From Dickeya poaceiphila (GTDB taxonomy: Bacteria > Pseudomonadota > Gammaproteobacteria > Enterobacterales > Enterobacteriaceae), in contig NZ_CP042220.2 of the NCBI RefSeq assembly GCF_007858975.2, positions 3,782,001 to 3,846,000 of the forward strand: a stretch of DNA of 64,000 nucleotides, read 5' to 3'. The notes beneath the pieces were generated by a model. It saw only the letters and a program-made list of their open reading frames with translations. It had not been told where the DNA came from and did not search any database. Shown here piece after piece: positions 26,066-35,981 of the stretch. The first letter of the stretch is position 1. Each line of letters opens with the position of its first letter. The position numbers and the translations under genes were made by a program.

Positions 26066-27460
26066 TCAGCGCACCGTTACTGTGGAAACCCGATACCAAC
26101 CATCAGCCTGTTTGCCTTCGTTGGCAAGATTAATTCGTGATACCCCTTTCGCATCCAGCATCGCCACATCGATATTATACTGCCCGGCTGGCAGCGCTTC
26201 CGGCATTGCCAGTTGATAAATGAACGAATGCTGCCCCGGCAGCCAGGCACGGACATTCTCCGTCGTTTTACCCATAATCATCACGTTATTAGCATCATTC
26301 GCTACACGATAAGCCAAATCATATTTCAGATAAATGGGTGCTACACCGTCATTAAACCACTGGCTGTTTAATGTCAGGCTCTGCCCTTTCGCCAATTCAG
26401 ACTCATGGGTTAAAGAAGCCAGGCGGAAACGGTAGCCAAGTTTAGTCAACGCGTTATCCACAATATCCCGATATGCAGCGGGTACGATGCGCGATTTCAA
26501 ATTAATGGTACTGGCATGTTGTGCCAGCGCCCAGTCAAATGTCGCCTGCACTTGCTCACGCGTATAATGCTGAACGCTCTGCCACTCCGACATATAACCA
26601 CAGATTTCCAGACTCACCGGCGCACGTTGCCACACAGAACTAAAATTTGGATAAAGGACTCCAGCATTCTGTAGCTGTTGAGGATAATAATCTTGCATGT
26701 GACTCCATGTTGCTGAAAAGTTATGCCAGTCTCCCCAGCAATCTGCACGCCATCCCGCGCCTTGTTTCGCTGCACTTGCCAGCGTATCGCCACCGTTAAT
26801 TAACATAATTTTTGGGCTGTTGGGAAACGCCGTAACATACATGCTGACGTATGTATCCAGTTGGGCTGAGGTATAGCGCTCCAGTAGCGGCTTAATCGAG
26901 GGAAAATTGCTGTTGTGCCACTCGCCCCATGAACCTATCAAGCCAATATCGATATAAGCCAGGTTTAAATTACCGTCATAACGCTTACCAAAAGCGTTAA
27001 GCAAACGCTGGCTGTATTTGATAAACACCGGGTCGGTCCAATCCGGTACAAACGTTTTTTTATCCGGCGTCCACTCCCCTTTGATGCCTTTTTGGATCAA
27101 CCAATCAGGAATTTTTGAACCACTGGCAGGCTCATCCAGAGCCATAAAACGCAGCCCTACCGCCATCGCAGGCTGATGCTGGCGAGCCAGATCGAAAACG
27201 GTATCCACAAGCTGAAAGTTATATTGCCCTTCTGCCGGCTCCAGTTCGCTCCAGTAAAAGCGATCATATTCAATGCCGGTATCAGGATAATCAGCCAGCG
27301 ATAATGTGGTGCTATTACCTTTATTAAAGCTGGCAACGCCATTGCCCGGATTGGTTAACGGACCATTTAGCCCTCTGGGAGTGACGGTCGTCATAGATTC
27401 GCCAGCCATCCCCAACGCCGAAAATAACAAACCTCCTAACGCAATAACTTTAAAGTTCAT
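26066..27460 (-). CDS. Secreted DUF4832-type protein of the polysaccharide operon
   Basis: 464-residue protein with a signal peptide (MNFKVIALGGLLFSALGMAG). The body reads as a TIM-barrel-like glycosidase fold (EYDRFYWSELEPAEGQYNF, YIDIGLIGSWGEWHNS) followed by a beta-sandwich domain (about 350-464, NSQWFNDGVAPIYLKYDLAY), the layout of DUF4832 proteins. It likely acts in the periplasm or outside on the exopolysaccharide, perhaps as a hydrolase or modifying enzyme. Activity has not been inferred beyond that. Confidence 0.75.
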   Translation of the reverse strand: MNFKVIALGGLLFSALGMAGESMTTVTPRGLNGPLTNPGNGVASFNKGNSTTLSLADYPDTGIEYDRFYWSELEPAEGQYNFQLVDTVFDLARQHQPAMAVGLRFMALDEPASGSKIPDWLIQKGIKGEWTPDKKTFVPDWTDPVFIKYSQRLLNAFGKRYDGNLNLAYIDIGLIGSWGEWHNSNFPSIKPLLERYTSAQLDTYVSMYVTAFPNSPKIMLINGGDTLASAAKQGAGWRADCWGDWHNFSATWSHMQDYYPQQLQNAGVLYPNFSSVWQRAPVSLEICGYMSEWQSVQHYTREQVQATFDWALAQHASTINLKSRIVPAAYRDIVDNALTKLGYRFRLASLTHESELAKGQSLTLNSQWFNDGVAPIYLKYDLAYRVANDANNVMIMGKTTENVRAWLPGQHSFIYQLAMPEALPAGQYNIDVAMLDAKGVSRINLANEGKQADGWYRVSTVTVR

Positions 27461-27498
27461 TTATGACTCCTTATTTCCACATCAGCAGAAACCGGAGG

Positions 27499-27906
27499 TC
27501 AGTGATCCTTCAGGCTGAGCCACCAATCCCAAATCCCTAAGTGGAAATGTGGGAAAATGTCAATACCCAAGGCAGACTTAATCATATATAGCGTTAATAA
27601 CGTCGCAAGCGTGCAGAACAACCCAAGAAACAGGATCAACGCCGTCAGCAGAATGCGAAATAGCGTCGATTCTTTACGTGGACGCTTACGGTGGTCCAGA
27701 CCGAACAAAAAAACGAAGTAATAGCGCCGGTTCAAAAAAGGAAAACTTTTACGCACATCGATCCAATGCATTGACGATGCCGTGACAGACAACACTGCCT
27801 GCTCAACGGCCAGTCGTTGTTCCGATGTCAGTTCTGTGTCGGTTTTGTCATCAAGCGCTTCATAGAAGCGTTCAATGACTAACGGGCGTTTATTAGATTC
27901 GTTCAC
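27499..27906 (-). CDS. Small membrane protein of unknown function
   Basis: 135-residue protein I do not recognise. The N-terminal 75 residues are soluble and charged and the segment at about 84-110 (FRILLTALILFLGLFCTLATLLTLYMI) is one strong transmembrane helix. It lies between a glycosyltransferase gene and the DUF4832 gene with 18 and 38 nt gaps, so it is part of the polysaccharide operon. It may be an accessory of assembly or export. Confidence 0.7.
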   Translation of the reverse strand: MNESNKRPLVIERFYEALDDKTDTELTSEQRLAVEQAVLSVTASSMHWIDVRKSFPFLNRRYYFVFLFGLDHRKRPRKESTLFRILLTALILFLGLFCTLATLLTLYMIKSALGIDIFPHFHLGIWDWWLSLKDH

Positions 27907-27924
27907 TATTAACCTATTGATGTA

Positions 27925-29037
27925 TTAACTCGATAATTTATTTACTGAGGTGTAAACGGCCATCGTTTGTTGCGCGATTTTTTGCCAATTATACCGTTGT
28001 AAATATTCAGAGTAATCAACAGATAACGATTTAGAACGCTGTGCGATTTTTTCAGATAAATCTGCCACGTCTCCTACATTGAAATACGCGTCTGATGCTA
28101 ATTTCACCTCCAGATTGGCTGGAATATTACTGACCACGGCAGGCAATGAGAACGACATTGCCTCCAGCAACGCAATAGGTAACCCTTCATGATATGAGGG
28201 CATTACAAATAGTTTAGCTTGTGAAAAGACAGTTTGTAGTTCGTGCCCCATTAAAAATCCGGTCAGGATCACATTGGGGGTTTCATGGGCTAACTGTTTT
28301 AACCGTTCGCTATATGCAGTCGGGTGATCAGCATCGCCAACCAAAACCAGCGGCATCTGGATGCCTGATTGCTTATAGGCGGCGATAAGGTCGTGCAGAC
28401 CTTTTTCTTCCACGAAACGGCCTACTGCAACCACATAATTTTGCGGCTGAAGGGAAAAACGCGACAGCGTTTGATTAATCACTTCAGGTGTCAATTGCTG
28501 AGATAGGCTCACACCGTTATAAATAAGATGCGCATCATCCCGGCCATATTTTCTTTTGATCATCTCGTTAATGACTTCGGAGATCACAATCACTTCATTG
28601 GCATATTTCACTGCAACCTTTTCACCCAGCAACAGCACTTTTTTAGCCAGAAATCCCCATTTCTGACGTTCATAATCCGGTCCATGGTGAGTAAAAACCA
28701 CTTTTTTACCCAATAAACGTAACAGCGGCACCACCAGGCCGGGGCCAATAGCGTGAACATGCACCACAGTGGACTTATCAAAACAGGTCGCAAATGCAGC
28801 GAGAACAGAATGAACGATTGCCTCTAATGACCGTTTTTTCGGCGCTAATAACGCACGGGTCATCACTCCGCGATACTGTGATTCTTTATAATTGACATAG
28901 GGTGAGCGTGCCAGAACACAAATATCTACATCAAAGTGCTGTTTTATAGTTGGGTATAAATTTTGGCAATGTGTTTCCACACCGCCAGACACGTTTGGAA
29001 TACCACGTGTACCCAAGACGGTAATCTTAGTTGTCAT
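27925..29037 (-). CDS. Family 4 glycosyltransferase (DUF1972 type)
   Basis: 370-residue GT-B glycosyltransferase. The N-terminal GTRGIPNVSGGVETH is the donor-side glycine loop of DUF1972/GT4 enzymes. The C-terminal half has VAVGRFVEEKGLHDLI and the EX7E-type segment PSYHEGLPIALLEAMSF. It transfers a sugar to the undecaprenyl-linked repeat unit on the inner face of the inner membrane. It follows the previous glycosyltransferase by 1 nt. Sugar identity unknown. Confidence 0.88.
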   Translation of the reverse strand: MTTKITVLGTRGIPNVSGGVETHCQNLYPTIKQHFDVDICVLARSPYVNYKESQYRGVMTRALLAPKKRSLEAIVHSVLAAFATCFDKSTVVHVHAIGPGLVVPLLRLLGKKVVFTHHGPDYERQKWGFLAKKVLLLGEKVAVKYANEVIVISEVINEMIKRKYGRDDAHLIYNGVSLSQQLTPEVINQTLSRFSLQPQNYVVAVGRFVEEKGLHDLIAAYKQSGIQMPLVLVGDADHPTAYSERLKQLAHETPNVILTGFLMGHELQTVFSQAKLFVMPSYHEGLPIALLEAMSFSLPAVVSNIPANLEVKLASDAYFNVGDVADLSEKIAQRSKSLSVDYSEYLQRYNWQKIAQQTMAVYTSVNKLSS

Positions 29038-29038
29038 A

Positions 29039-30253
29039 TTATTTTTCGCTTATTATTTCCTGATAAAGCGCTAATAAAGATGCTGTGTGTGTATGCAATG
29101 AATATTTTTCGCTAAGACGCTGACGCGCGTTCAATCCCATTTCTCTGGCTTTTTGTGGATTTACCGCCAGGTCATCAAGCACATCGGCCAGCGCCTGGAC
29201 ATTACCCGGCTCGAATAAAATGCCATCGATATTATCGCGGATTTGTTCGGGAATACCGCCAATACGACCACCCACCACCGGTTTGGCGAACGCCATAGAC
29301 TCCAGTACCGACATTGAGCAGTTCTCATAATATTCGGAAGGAACCACCACCGCACGAGCCTTTCTAATCAGCGTATTAAGCTCTTCGCCCTGTTGTTTAT
29401 AACCCAGGAATTCCGCATTCGGAAATTGTGCGATCAGATCGTCATACAGCGGTCCGCTACCCGCTATTTTTAACGGGATTTTATTCCGCATTTGCTGATG
29501 TGCGCGGGCCAGAGTAGCAACGCCTTTTTCCCGACTCAGGCGGCCAATAAACAGAAAATAACCTTCGTCTTCAATGTCCTCTAACGGCTGGCTGTCATCA
29601 ATCCCGTTCACAATAACATCGATACGAGAATGCGGCAGTTTACGAATGAGTTGGCTGCGTAAAAATTCGCTGGGTGAAATAATCACATCCAGCGCCTGAT
29701 AATTTTGGGCAATATTCTGCCAGGCCGCCTCTAGCGAAAGCAGCAGGCTTTTTGATGCAGAACCCTGCTGACAACGGTATTTAACCGCGTTAAAGACCGA
29801 ACCGGTTAAACAAGCATCGCAAACCTTGCCATCACGCAGCATGGTGTATGAAGGGCAGATAATTTTGTAGTCATGAGCCGTTAACACGGTTTTACAACCA
29901 AACTTCCGTGCGACATTAATCAACGACGGCGTAAGCTGGTGGTAGATATTATGGAAATGGACAATATCCGGTTTTTCTTTACGCAATAGCGCCAACAACT
30001 TTTTGCAGGCTTGCGCATTATGAATAAAGTTAACCGCGGTTTTTACCGCCGCTACCACGCCACTGTGCTGGTGGTAATCCACATTATTGACAAAATAGGG
30101 CGCGTAGTCTGACGGGAAATTATTTTCATGTTGCATGGAGAAAGCGATAACCTCAACACCGGCTGCTTTCAGCATTTCACTTTCCTGAAAATAAACCGTT
30201 TCTGCGCCACCCTTGATATAGAAAAATTTATTGACTAATAAAACTTTCATCAT
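29039..30253 (-). CDS. Family 4 glycosyltransferase
   Basis: 404-residue GT-B glycosyltransferase. It has the N-terminal loop FFYIKGGAETVYF, the central HFHNIYHQL, LFIGRLSREKGVATL, and the nucleotide-sugar motif PSEYYENCSMSVLESMAF. It has the same role in the repeat-unit assembly line as its neighbours. Six bases separate it from the upstream GT2 gene. The second ATG codon is an equally possible start. Confidence 0.88.
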   Translation of the reverse strand: MMKVLLVNKFFYIKGGAETVYFQESEMLKAAGVEVIAFSMQHENNFPSDYAPYFVNNVDYHQHSGVVAAVKTAVNFIHNAQACKKLLALLRKEKPDIVHFHNIYHQLTPSLINVARKFGCKTVLTAHDYKIICPSYTMLRDGKVCDACLTGSVFNAVKYRCQQGSASKSLLLSLEAAWQNIAQNYQALDVIISPSEFLRSQLIRKLPHSRIDVIVNGIDDSQPLEDIEDEGYFLFIGRLSREKGVATLARAHQQMRNKIPLKIAGSGPLYDDLIAQFPNAEFLGYKQQGEELNTLIRKARAVVVPSEYYENCSMSVLESMAFAKPVVGGRIGGIPEQIRDNIDGILFEPGNVQALADVLDDLAVNPQKAREMGLNARQRLSEKYSLHTHTASLLALYQEIISEK

Positions 30254-30259
30254 CCCAGC

Positions 30260-31249
30260 CTATTCATGAATAACCTTGCTGTCTGGCGGAGTCATAGGGT
30301 CGCGCATTGTTCTGCTTAACCCCTTTACCAACCCAGCCGAAAATACCGTCAGGTTCATCACGCTTTGCAATCCATTCAATAGTGAGCGGTTCTTAACCGT
30401 TTTTAATGCCACAAAAATTAGTAACGGCAATAACGTTATGCCAATCACACTGGCGCTAAACGTCAATAATCCCAGCAGCAGCGCCAACAGATACACCGCA
30501 AAAATCGCCTCGTTTTTAACAATTTTTAATGCCTCGCGGAAATGGGGGGTGCCCCATGCGCTGCGCAACAACTCGCCCGGCGCCCAAAGAAAACCCGTTG
30601 TCCAACGATATTGCAGCATTTTAAATGTTGGCATGGTGTACGAGGTGTGACGAAAATAAGGCACACTCAAGCGATGTAATTTATATCCGGCAGCGTGCAG
30701 ACGAATGCCTAATTCAGCCTCTTCATAACCATGCAGGCTGCGGTGGGTGAGATAGCCTATTTTTTCAATGGCCGAACGGCGGTATAACCCCCCGCCCCCA
30801 AGATGGCTACAATCGCCCAGCGGATATATTTTATGAATGCGTTGCTTGCGCGATTTAAATTCATAATTTGCCGCATCATCCATTTCTACCGTTCCAGCCA
30901 CGCCGGCGTACTCTGGATGTGCCGCCAAAAATGCAATCCCTTGCTCAATAAAGCCGTCTTCCAGCACCATATCGCCATCCATTAGCAGGAGATAATCCCC
31001 CTGGCTGTACAGATAGCCAAGCTGGTGCCCCACGCCACAACAGCGTTCAGACGGTTCCGTCAGCGACACCACGGTTACGCCTTTGGCGCTGGCAAGCTGC
31101 TGAGTGTTGTCGGTTGACAAGCTATCGGCAACAATAATTTTATGAGGGTAATCGGCAATATGGCGACGAATACTATCGATAGTTTTCTCGATACATTCCG
31201 CCTCATTGAACGTTTTAATACTCACTGAAATAAAAGGTTTATCACTCAT
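30260..31249 (-). CDS. Family 2 glycosyltransferase, membrane-associated
   Basis: 329-residue GT-A glycosyltransferase. The N-terminal domain has SVSIKTFNEAECIEKTI, the metal-binding MDGDM and EAELGIRLHAAGY. The C-terminal part has two or three hydrophobic segments (IFAVYLLALLLGLLTF, VIGITLLPLLIFVAL) anchoring it to the inner membrane. It adds a sugar to the lipid-linked repeat unit. The start overlaps the polymerase stop by 4 nt. Confidence 0.88.
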   Translation of the reverse strand: MSDKPFISVSIKTFNEAECIEKTIDSIRRHIADYPHKIIVADSLSTDNTQQLASAKGVTVVSLTEPSERCCGVGHQLGYLYSQGDYLLLMDGDMVLEDGFIEQGIAFLAAHPEYAGVAGTVEMDDAANYEFKSRKQRIHKIYPLGDCSHLGGGGLYRRSAIEKIGYLTHRSLHGYEEAELGIRLHAAGYKLHRLSVPYFRHTSYTMPTFKMLQYRWTTGFLWAPGELLRSAWGTPHFREALKIVKNEAIFAVYLLALLLGLLTFSASVIGITLLPLLIFVALKTVKNRSLLNGLQSVMNLTVFSAGLVKGLSRTMRDPMTPPDSKVIHE

Positions 31250-32625
31250 ACAGTCTTTCCCGTATAACGGTGGACAGAATGGCGTATCACCAGACTTGAG
31301 CCTAGTGATAAATAAAATAGGAATTGCAACATGGGAATAATCATCAGAATCTGACTATAGGGCAGACTCAACAGACAGCCAATTGCAAACACATTAAATG
31401 CCGGAGAAAAACTTAGCAATTGCAGATCCTGCCGGTCTAACTCATTACGCTCCAGCACTGGCTTTGGATGTGCAATAATTAATATATAAACAGTTAATCC
31501 AATAAAAAATAGTGTTCCTACCACACCCACTTCCCATAGCAACACACTTAATGAAGTCGAATCAATAATCAGGTTATAGATAATATTTAAAAACCCCGGA
31601 GAAACGGCACTACCACTATTGGTTGCATTTAATCCATAACCGAATAAAGTACCGGAAGGTCCCCACATATCGTGATTCTTCAACCAGAAAAATAGGGTAG
31701 TAAAACGCCCCAGCTCACCTGATTCCATAATATAATTGGTATCGAAAATATAACTTAACGAATCCAGAAATACGCTAGCGGCGCTTTTTGTTGGATCGCT
31801 GCCAAACGCCGAGGAGTAACCAGAAGCCAAAATCGTAATCGCCACGGTAATCAGTAACGCCATGCCGATCAAAATCAGTAAAATCGCTTTCAGGTTGACA
31901 TTACTCAATCCATTAATATAACCCGGCATCATCCAAACACAGGCCAGTAATAACGGTGAAATCAGGATAACGAACTTCACTTCTCCCAGGATACAGAGGC
32001 TAAATCCCAAAATGATATGTAATGCCGTGGATTTAAAGGACGTCAAACCATGTTTAAACTCCGACACTTTCAGCAGCATAATCAGCAGACAGAACAACCC
32101 CATCGCTGCGGTATTCCCGCCACCCATGGGATCGCCGCCAAAAGTACCGACCACGGAATCCCATTTTTCATCTTCGCCACGCAAGGCTACCCGCTTTGGT
32201 AAAACGAATAACACCTGATAAAACACGACGGGAAATTGCGCGTAGAACACCCAATACAAGCTACAGGTCACGCGATAAATTTGTGATTCCCGGCAAAATC
32301 CCAGCAACAGGCAAAACATAATCAGCGATAACGCAATCTCGTTTTTAAAACCGACAATGGTGACGGTTATTCCCCCCTGCAATAGCGTAGACACCAACGC
32401 CATCGCCATAAAAGAGAGATAAAGCGTGATAACCATCAGTTCCTGGGTATCTAAATGCAATCCATCGTAACGGGTTTGCATGATGAGCAGCGCTGACATG
32501 ATCAGAACCATAAAAAAGGGTAACCACAGCACCGCCAGCAAACCGGTGAAATATTGCGTCAGCCCACAAAACACCAACGTAATAAAGACATATGCCTGCA
32601 GATAATGTCCGGTATTTAAATTCAT
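31246..32625 (-). CDS. Wzy-like polysaccharide polymerase
   Basis: 459-residue protein with about ten to twelve hydrophobic segments and a large polar loop (about 275-345). Its position between the flippase and glycosyltransferase genes and its topology fit an O-antigen/capsule polymerase of the Wzy type, which joins repeat units on the periplasmic face. Sequence conservation in this family is poor, so the call rests on topology and context. It overlaps the flippase stop and the GT2 start by 4 nt each. Confidence 0.75.
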   Translation of the reverse strand: MNLNTGHYLQAYVFITLVFCGLTQYFTGLLAVLWLPFFMVLIMSALLIMQTRYDGLHLDTQELMVITLYLSFMAMALVSTLLQGGITVTIVGFKNEIALSLIMFCLLLGFCRESQIYRVTCSLYWVFYAQFPVVFYQVLFVLPKRVALRGEDEKWDSVVGTFGGDPMGGGNTAAMGLFCLLIMLLKVSEFKHGLTSFKSTALHIILGFSLCILGEVKFVILISPLLLACVWMMPGYINGLSNVNLKAILLILIGMALLITVAITILASGYSSAFGSDPTKSAASVFLDSLSYIFDTNYIMESGELGRFTTLFFWLKNHDMWGPSGTLFGYGLNATNSGSAVSPGFLNIIYNLIIDSTSLSVLLWEVGVVGTLFFIGLTVYILIIAHPKPVLERNELDRQDLQLLSFSPAFNVFAIGCLLSLPYSQILMIIPMLQFLFYLSLGSSLVIRHSVHRYTGKTV

Positions 32626-33833
32626 GATTCAGTCATCATGCTTTTCAGCGCATTAGCACGCTTATTCACTTTTATATAAATGAACGCGTAGCGCACCAGC
32701 GTCAATACCGAAAAAAGAATCATTGATGTAGCATACTGATGATAAAAATAAGGCACTATCACAAAAGCGATTAATACAATACTTAATTGCTCCAGCTGAA
32801 TACGCAGAAAATAGCGATGAGATCCAAATATTAATTCAATCACCGTCAACGGACATACTGCCAGCGCCGGGAATAAGTAAGGTAACATATAGCGAGACGT
32901 AGGAATGGAATTGATCCATTCCTCGCTGAAAAAAAGATTCATCACCAACGGATAACACACAAACACACCTAATGTGCAGATGACGCCTGCTGCCAATAAT
33001 ACCCGACGAACCTTTTTGAATTCATCATAGTTAAATCGCTTATTTCTAAAATCGGCGGACCATGACGAAAAAATAGAGTTACGCACCGCATTGCCGATGA
33101 TCACAACCGGCGACAGACAAAAACGGCTTACCACCGAAAAATAACCCGCAGTCAACGAAGAGAACCAAAAATTAATCAGCATAATCGGCAAATTATTATT
33201 TACCATCGCCAGCACTTCCGCACTGCCAACGCGGGTGAGGTGGTGAAAATGCTGAGTAAAGAATGCCGTATTACGCTGCAGACTAAAATGCCTAAACGTA
33301 ATGATGTGAATATTAAATGAATACAAGATGCAGCCGCTAATCAGCGCCATCATGGTGCAAGCCCAAGCCCAATAAAAGGCGGAGCTATGTGAGGTGAACA
33401 CAACCGACAATACCACCACCGTCGAAACAGAAAGTCGCTGAAAAGCCAGAAAACGATAGTTGCCCGCGCGCAGCGATAAATTCTCGGCTATCAATACCAG
33501 CGCATAGGAAAGCGTGAGCAGGTAGAGAAAGAATACGTTTTGCTGGAACAACCATGCGGTCAGTACGGCGTAAGGCACCGCAGTAATCAGGCTTTGCAGC
33601 GTACTGAACACCACGTTTTGCGCCAACTCACTGTCTTGCTGTTTTGGGATCAGCAGTTGCGATGCAAAGGTACAGACCTGTGCCCCCACCAGCACGATGC
33701 TGTAGTTCAGCGCGTAAATCCCCACCTCGGCCATATCATATTTATGAGAAATCAGCCAGATAGACAACGCGCCAATCAGTTGTGAAAGCACCGAGGAACT
33801 CGCAATGGTAGAAACACTTTTCAGTAAACTCAT
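32622..33833 (-). CDS. Wzx-like polysaccharide flippase
   Basis: 403-residue membrane protein with about twelve hydrophobic segments, of the MATE/polysaccharide-exporter type. It should flip undecaprenyl-linked repeat units across the inner membrane. The start MSLLKSVSTIASSS is chosen because it immediately precedes the first helix. The frame is open 15 codons further, but that part overlaps the C-terminus of the upstream Wzc-like gene. Confidence 0.8.
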   Translation of the reverse strand: MSLLKSVSTIASSSVLSQLIGALSIWLISHKYDMAEVGIYALNYSIVLVGAQVCTFASQLLIPKQQDSELAQNVVFSTLQSLITAVPYAVLTAWLFQQNVFFLYLLTLSYALVLIAENLSLRAGNYRFLAFQRLSVSTVVVLSVVFTSHSSAFYWAWACTMMALISGCILYSFNIHIITFRHFSLQRNTAFFTQHFHHLTRVGSAEVLAMVNNNLPIMLINFWFSSLTAGYFSVVSRFCLSPVVIIGNAVRNSIFSSWSADFRNKRFNYDEFKKVRRVLLAAGVICTLGVFVCYPLVMNLFFSEEWINSIPTSRYMLPYLFPALAVCPLTVIELIFGSHRYFLRIQLEQLSIVLIAFVIVPYFYHQYATSMILFSVLTLVRYAFIYIKVNKRANALKSMMTES

Positions 33834-33846
33834 ATTTTCACTAAAC

Positions 33847-35979
33847 TCATAGATGACCTGTGCGGTTGATGAGCGCATTCATGTGATGGCTCAGGGAACG
33901 TATTCCCTCTTTGGTTTCAAGGTCGTTATCAGCCACCTGATTTATTACCGCGCCAATCAGCACCGCGTGGTGATGTTTCACTTTCTCAATGGCACTCAAC
34001 ACATCGCCAGCACGCCACGCACCGGCTTTCAATACAAAAATCAGCCCATCGGTCACCCGATTAATCAGTTGAATATCCTGAGTTTGATTCACAGCAGCCA
34101 CGTCAATAATTATTCGCTGATAACGTGTTCTCAGTTCCGCCATCAACGTTGCGACCTGTTCGGATGACAGCATCAGCAAAGAAGACATCTGTGCATTACC
34201 ACGCGGCAGGAAGCTTAAATTTTCACTGACCGTCACCAGAGCGGCATCCATAATGGATTGGTCTTGCAGTATTTCTGCCATGCCAATCGCAGAAGGTTGC
34301 GCCAAATCTTGCGTCAATCCGGCGTTGTTAAAGAAATCCAGATCGATAAGCAGCGTTTTTTGGTCCGCACTGAAGGATGTCGCCAGCAAATGCGCCAGCA
34401 GTGATCGCCCTTCACCGGCTTCCGTCGAACTGATGGCAATGGTTTGGCAGGATGGATGAGACAGCAAAATATGGGTCCTGATGCTGTGGACAATATCCAC
34501 ATCCAGCGGTGACTCGGTTATCAAGCGCACCACCTGTGTTCGTCTCAACCCATTGGTAAAACGGCGAATTTCACCCACTGGCTCCACATTAAGGCGCTTT
34601 TTCATCTGGCTGATGCTGTTGATTGAATTATCCAGCGCGGCTCTCACGATGAAATAAACCACCGAGAAAATCAGGGTCAGCATGACAGCCATCACCAGCA
34701 GCATCGCTTTATTCGGTTTCGACGGCTTGTCAGCCGGCACCGCAGGGTCATACAACACCGCATCCGGTTCTAAGTAGTTGCCGGCAAGCGTCTGCTCTTT
34801 GGTGCGTTGATAGAGCGCCTTATAGAGTTCTTTCGTTTTCTCCAGCGCCGTCGTCAGGTTGTTGTATTCATCACGTTTAGACGCCAGCGTCTGGAAGGCC
34901 GCTTTTTGTTGATCCAACAGTTGCTGATAGTATTTTTCATCCCTCAGCGCCGCTTGATACTGCTTACTCAGCCCCGTTTCCAGTTCGAGTAACACGGTGC
35001 GGGTCTGTTCCTCAATCGCCTGAACCTGGGCTTCCGCTTCCAAAATCTTGGTATGTTTCAGCCCATAGCGTTTGCGTAAATCATATAAAGAACGTCGGGC
35101 CTGCGTCAGCGCAATGCGCAAATCCTGAATCTGAGCATGATTAGAAATATCGGGCAGCGAAATGATGTTTTCCAGCGATTTTCCTGCATTCAAACGTACG
35201 CTGTTATAGTTCGTTTCTGCGGTGATGCGACGCTGGGTAGCATCCGCCAGCTTCGTGGTGACGATACCCAACTGTTCCGTTTCAAAACCATCCACACCAC
35301 GGAACGTGAGCAACCCTTCTCTCTTTAGAAACTGATCGATAGCGGCCTGCTGCGCTACAACTTGCTGCCACACCTCTTCCATCTGTTTTTGGTTCAATTC
35401 CCTGGCTTTTAACGTCTTAAGGTGTTTTTGTCTCGCCGTATAATTAATGAATGCTTGCGCAACCCCGTTAGCGATTTCAGCCGAAAGCGCCGGCGATGCC
35501 GATTCATATGAGATAGTGGCGAGATGCGTGGTGCGAACACCGTTAATCGTCAGGTTTGGCACCATCGCTTTCAGCGCACGATCAACCTGTTGTTGCTCAT
35601 CAGCCTGGTTATCCGCATTTTTGTCAGAATCACCGTTAATCGCTGAATTTTGGTACAATTTGATGTCCCGTACCGCTTGTTCAAGCACAATACGTGACTG
35701 CATCAACGCATACTGCGTTTCGTAATAGCCACTGCGGGTGGAATCGTAGCCATCGACCTGCGGCAAGGGTGAAACATTATCTTGTTGCGCTTTAATCAGC
35801 ACCGTGGCCGTCGAAACATATTTAGGCGTGATCATGTTAATCAGCGGGTATGCCACTGCCGCAGCAACCAAGCCAGACAGGGCTATCTTCCAGCCGTTTT
35901 TTTTGAGTTCTTGGGCAAACCGGGAAAAGTCGATGGTGCTTTCCAGCTTTTTGCCGTTTTCCACAATAGATAGACTCAT
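33847..35979 (-). CDS. Wzc/GumC-like chain-length protein with degenerate kinase domain
   Basis: 710-residue inner-membrane polysaccharide co-polymerase. Two transmembrane helices (about 32-50 and 425-447) bracket a long periplasmic coiled-coil region (about 180-400). A C-terminal BY-kinase-like ATPase domain follows. Its Walker A is GEGRSLL at 522-528, with Arg525 where catalytic kinases have Lys, and the second Walker motif reads LLIDLDFF instead of the usual DxDxR. No tyrosine cluster is seen at the C-terminus. It should regulate polymer length and contact the outer-membrane export protein, but phosphotransfer is doubtful. No Wzb phosphatase gene accompanies it. Confidence 0.88.
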   Translation of the reverse strand: MSLSIVENGKKLESTIDFSRFAQELKKNGWKIALSGLVAAAVAYPLINMITPKYVSTATVLIKAQQDNVSPLPQVDGYDSTRSGYYETQYALMQSRIVLEQAVRDIKLYQNSAINGDSDKNADNQADEQQQVDRALKAMVPNLTINGVRTTHLATISYESASPALSAEIANGVAQAFINYTARQKHLKTLKARELNQKQMEEVWQQVVAQQAAIDQFLKREGLLTFRGVDGFETEQLGIVTTKLADATQRRITAETNYNSVRLNAGKSLENIISLPDISNHAQIQDLRIALTQARRSLYDLRKRYGLKHTKILEAEAQVQAIEEQTRTVLLELETGLSKQYQAALRDEKYYQQLLDQQKAAFQTLASKRDEYNNLTTALEKTKELYKALYQRTKEQTLAGNYLEPDAVLYDPAVPADKPSKPNKAMLLVMAVMLTLIFSVVYFIVRAALDNSINSISQMKKRLNVEPVGEIRRFTNGLRRTQVVRLITESPLDVDIVHSIRTHILLSHPSCQTIAISSTEAGEGRSLLAHLLATSFSADQKTLLIDLDFFNNAGLTQDLAQPSAIGMAEILQDQSIMDAALVTVSENLSFLPRGNAQMSSLLMLSSEQVATLMAELRTRYQRIIIDVAAVNQTQDIQLINRVTDGLIFVLKAGAWRAGDVLSAIEKVKHHHAVLIGAVINQVADNDLETKEGIRSLSHHMNALINRTGHL

Positions 35980-35981
35980 GT

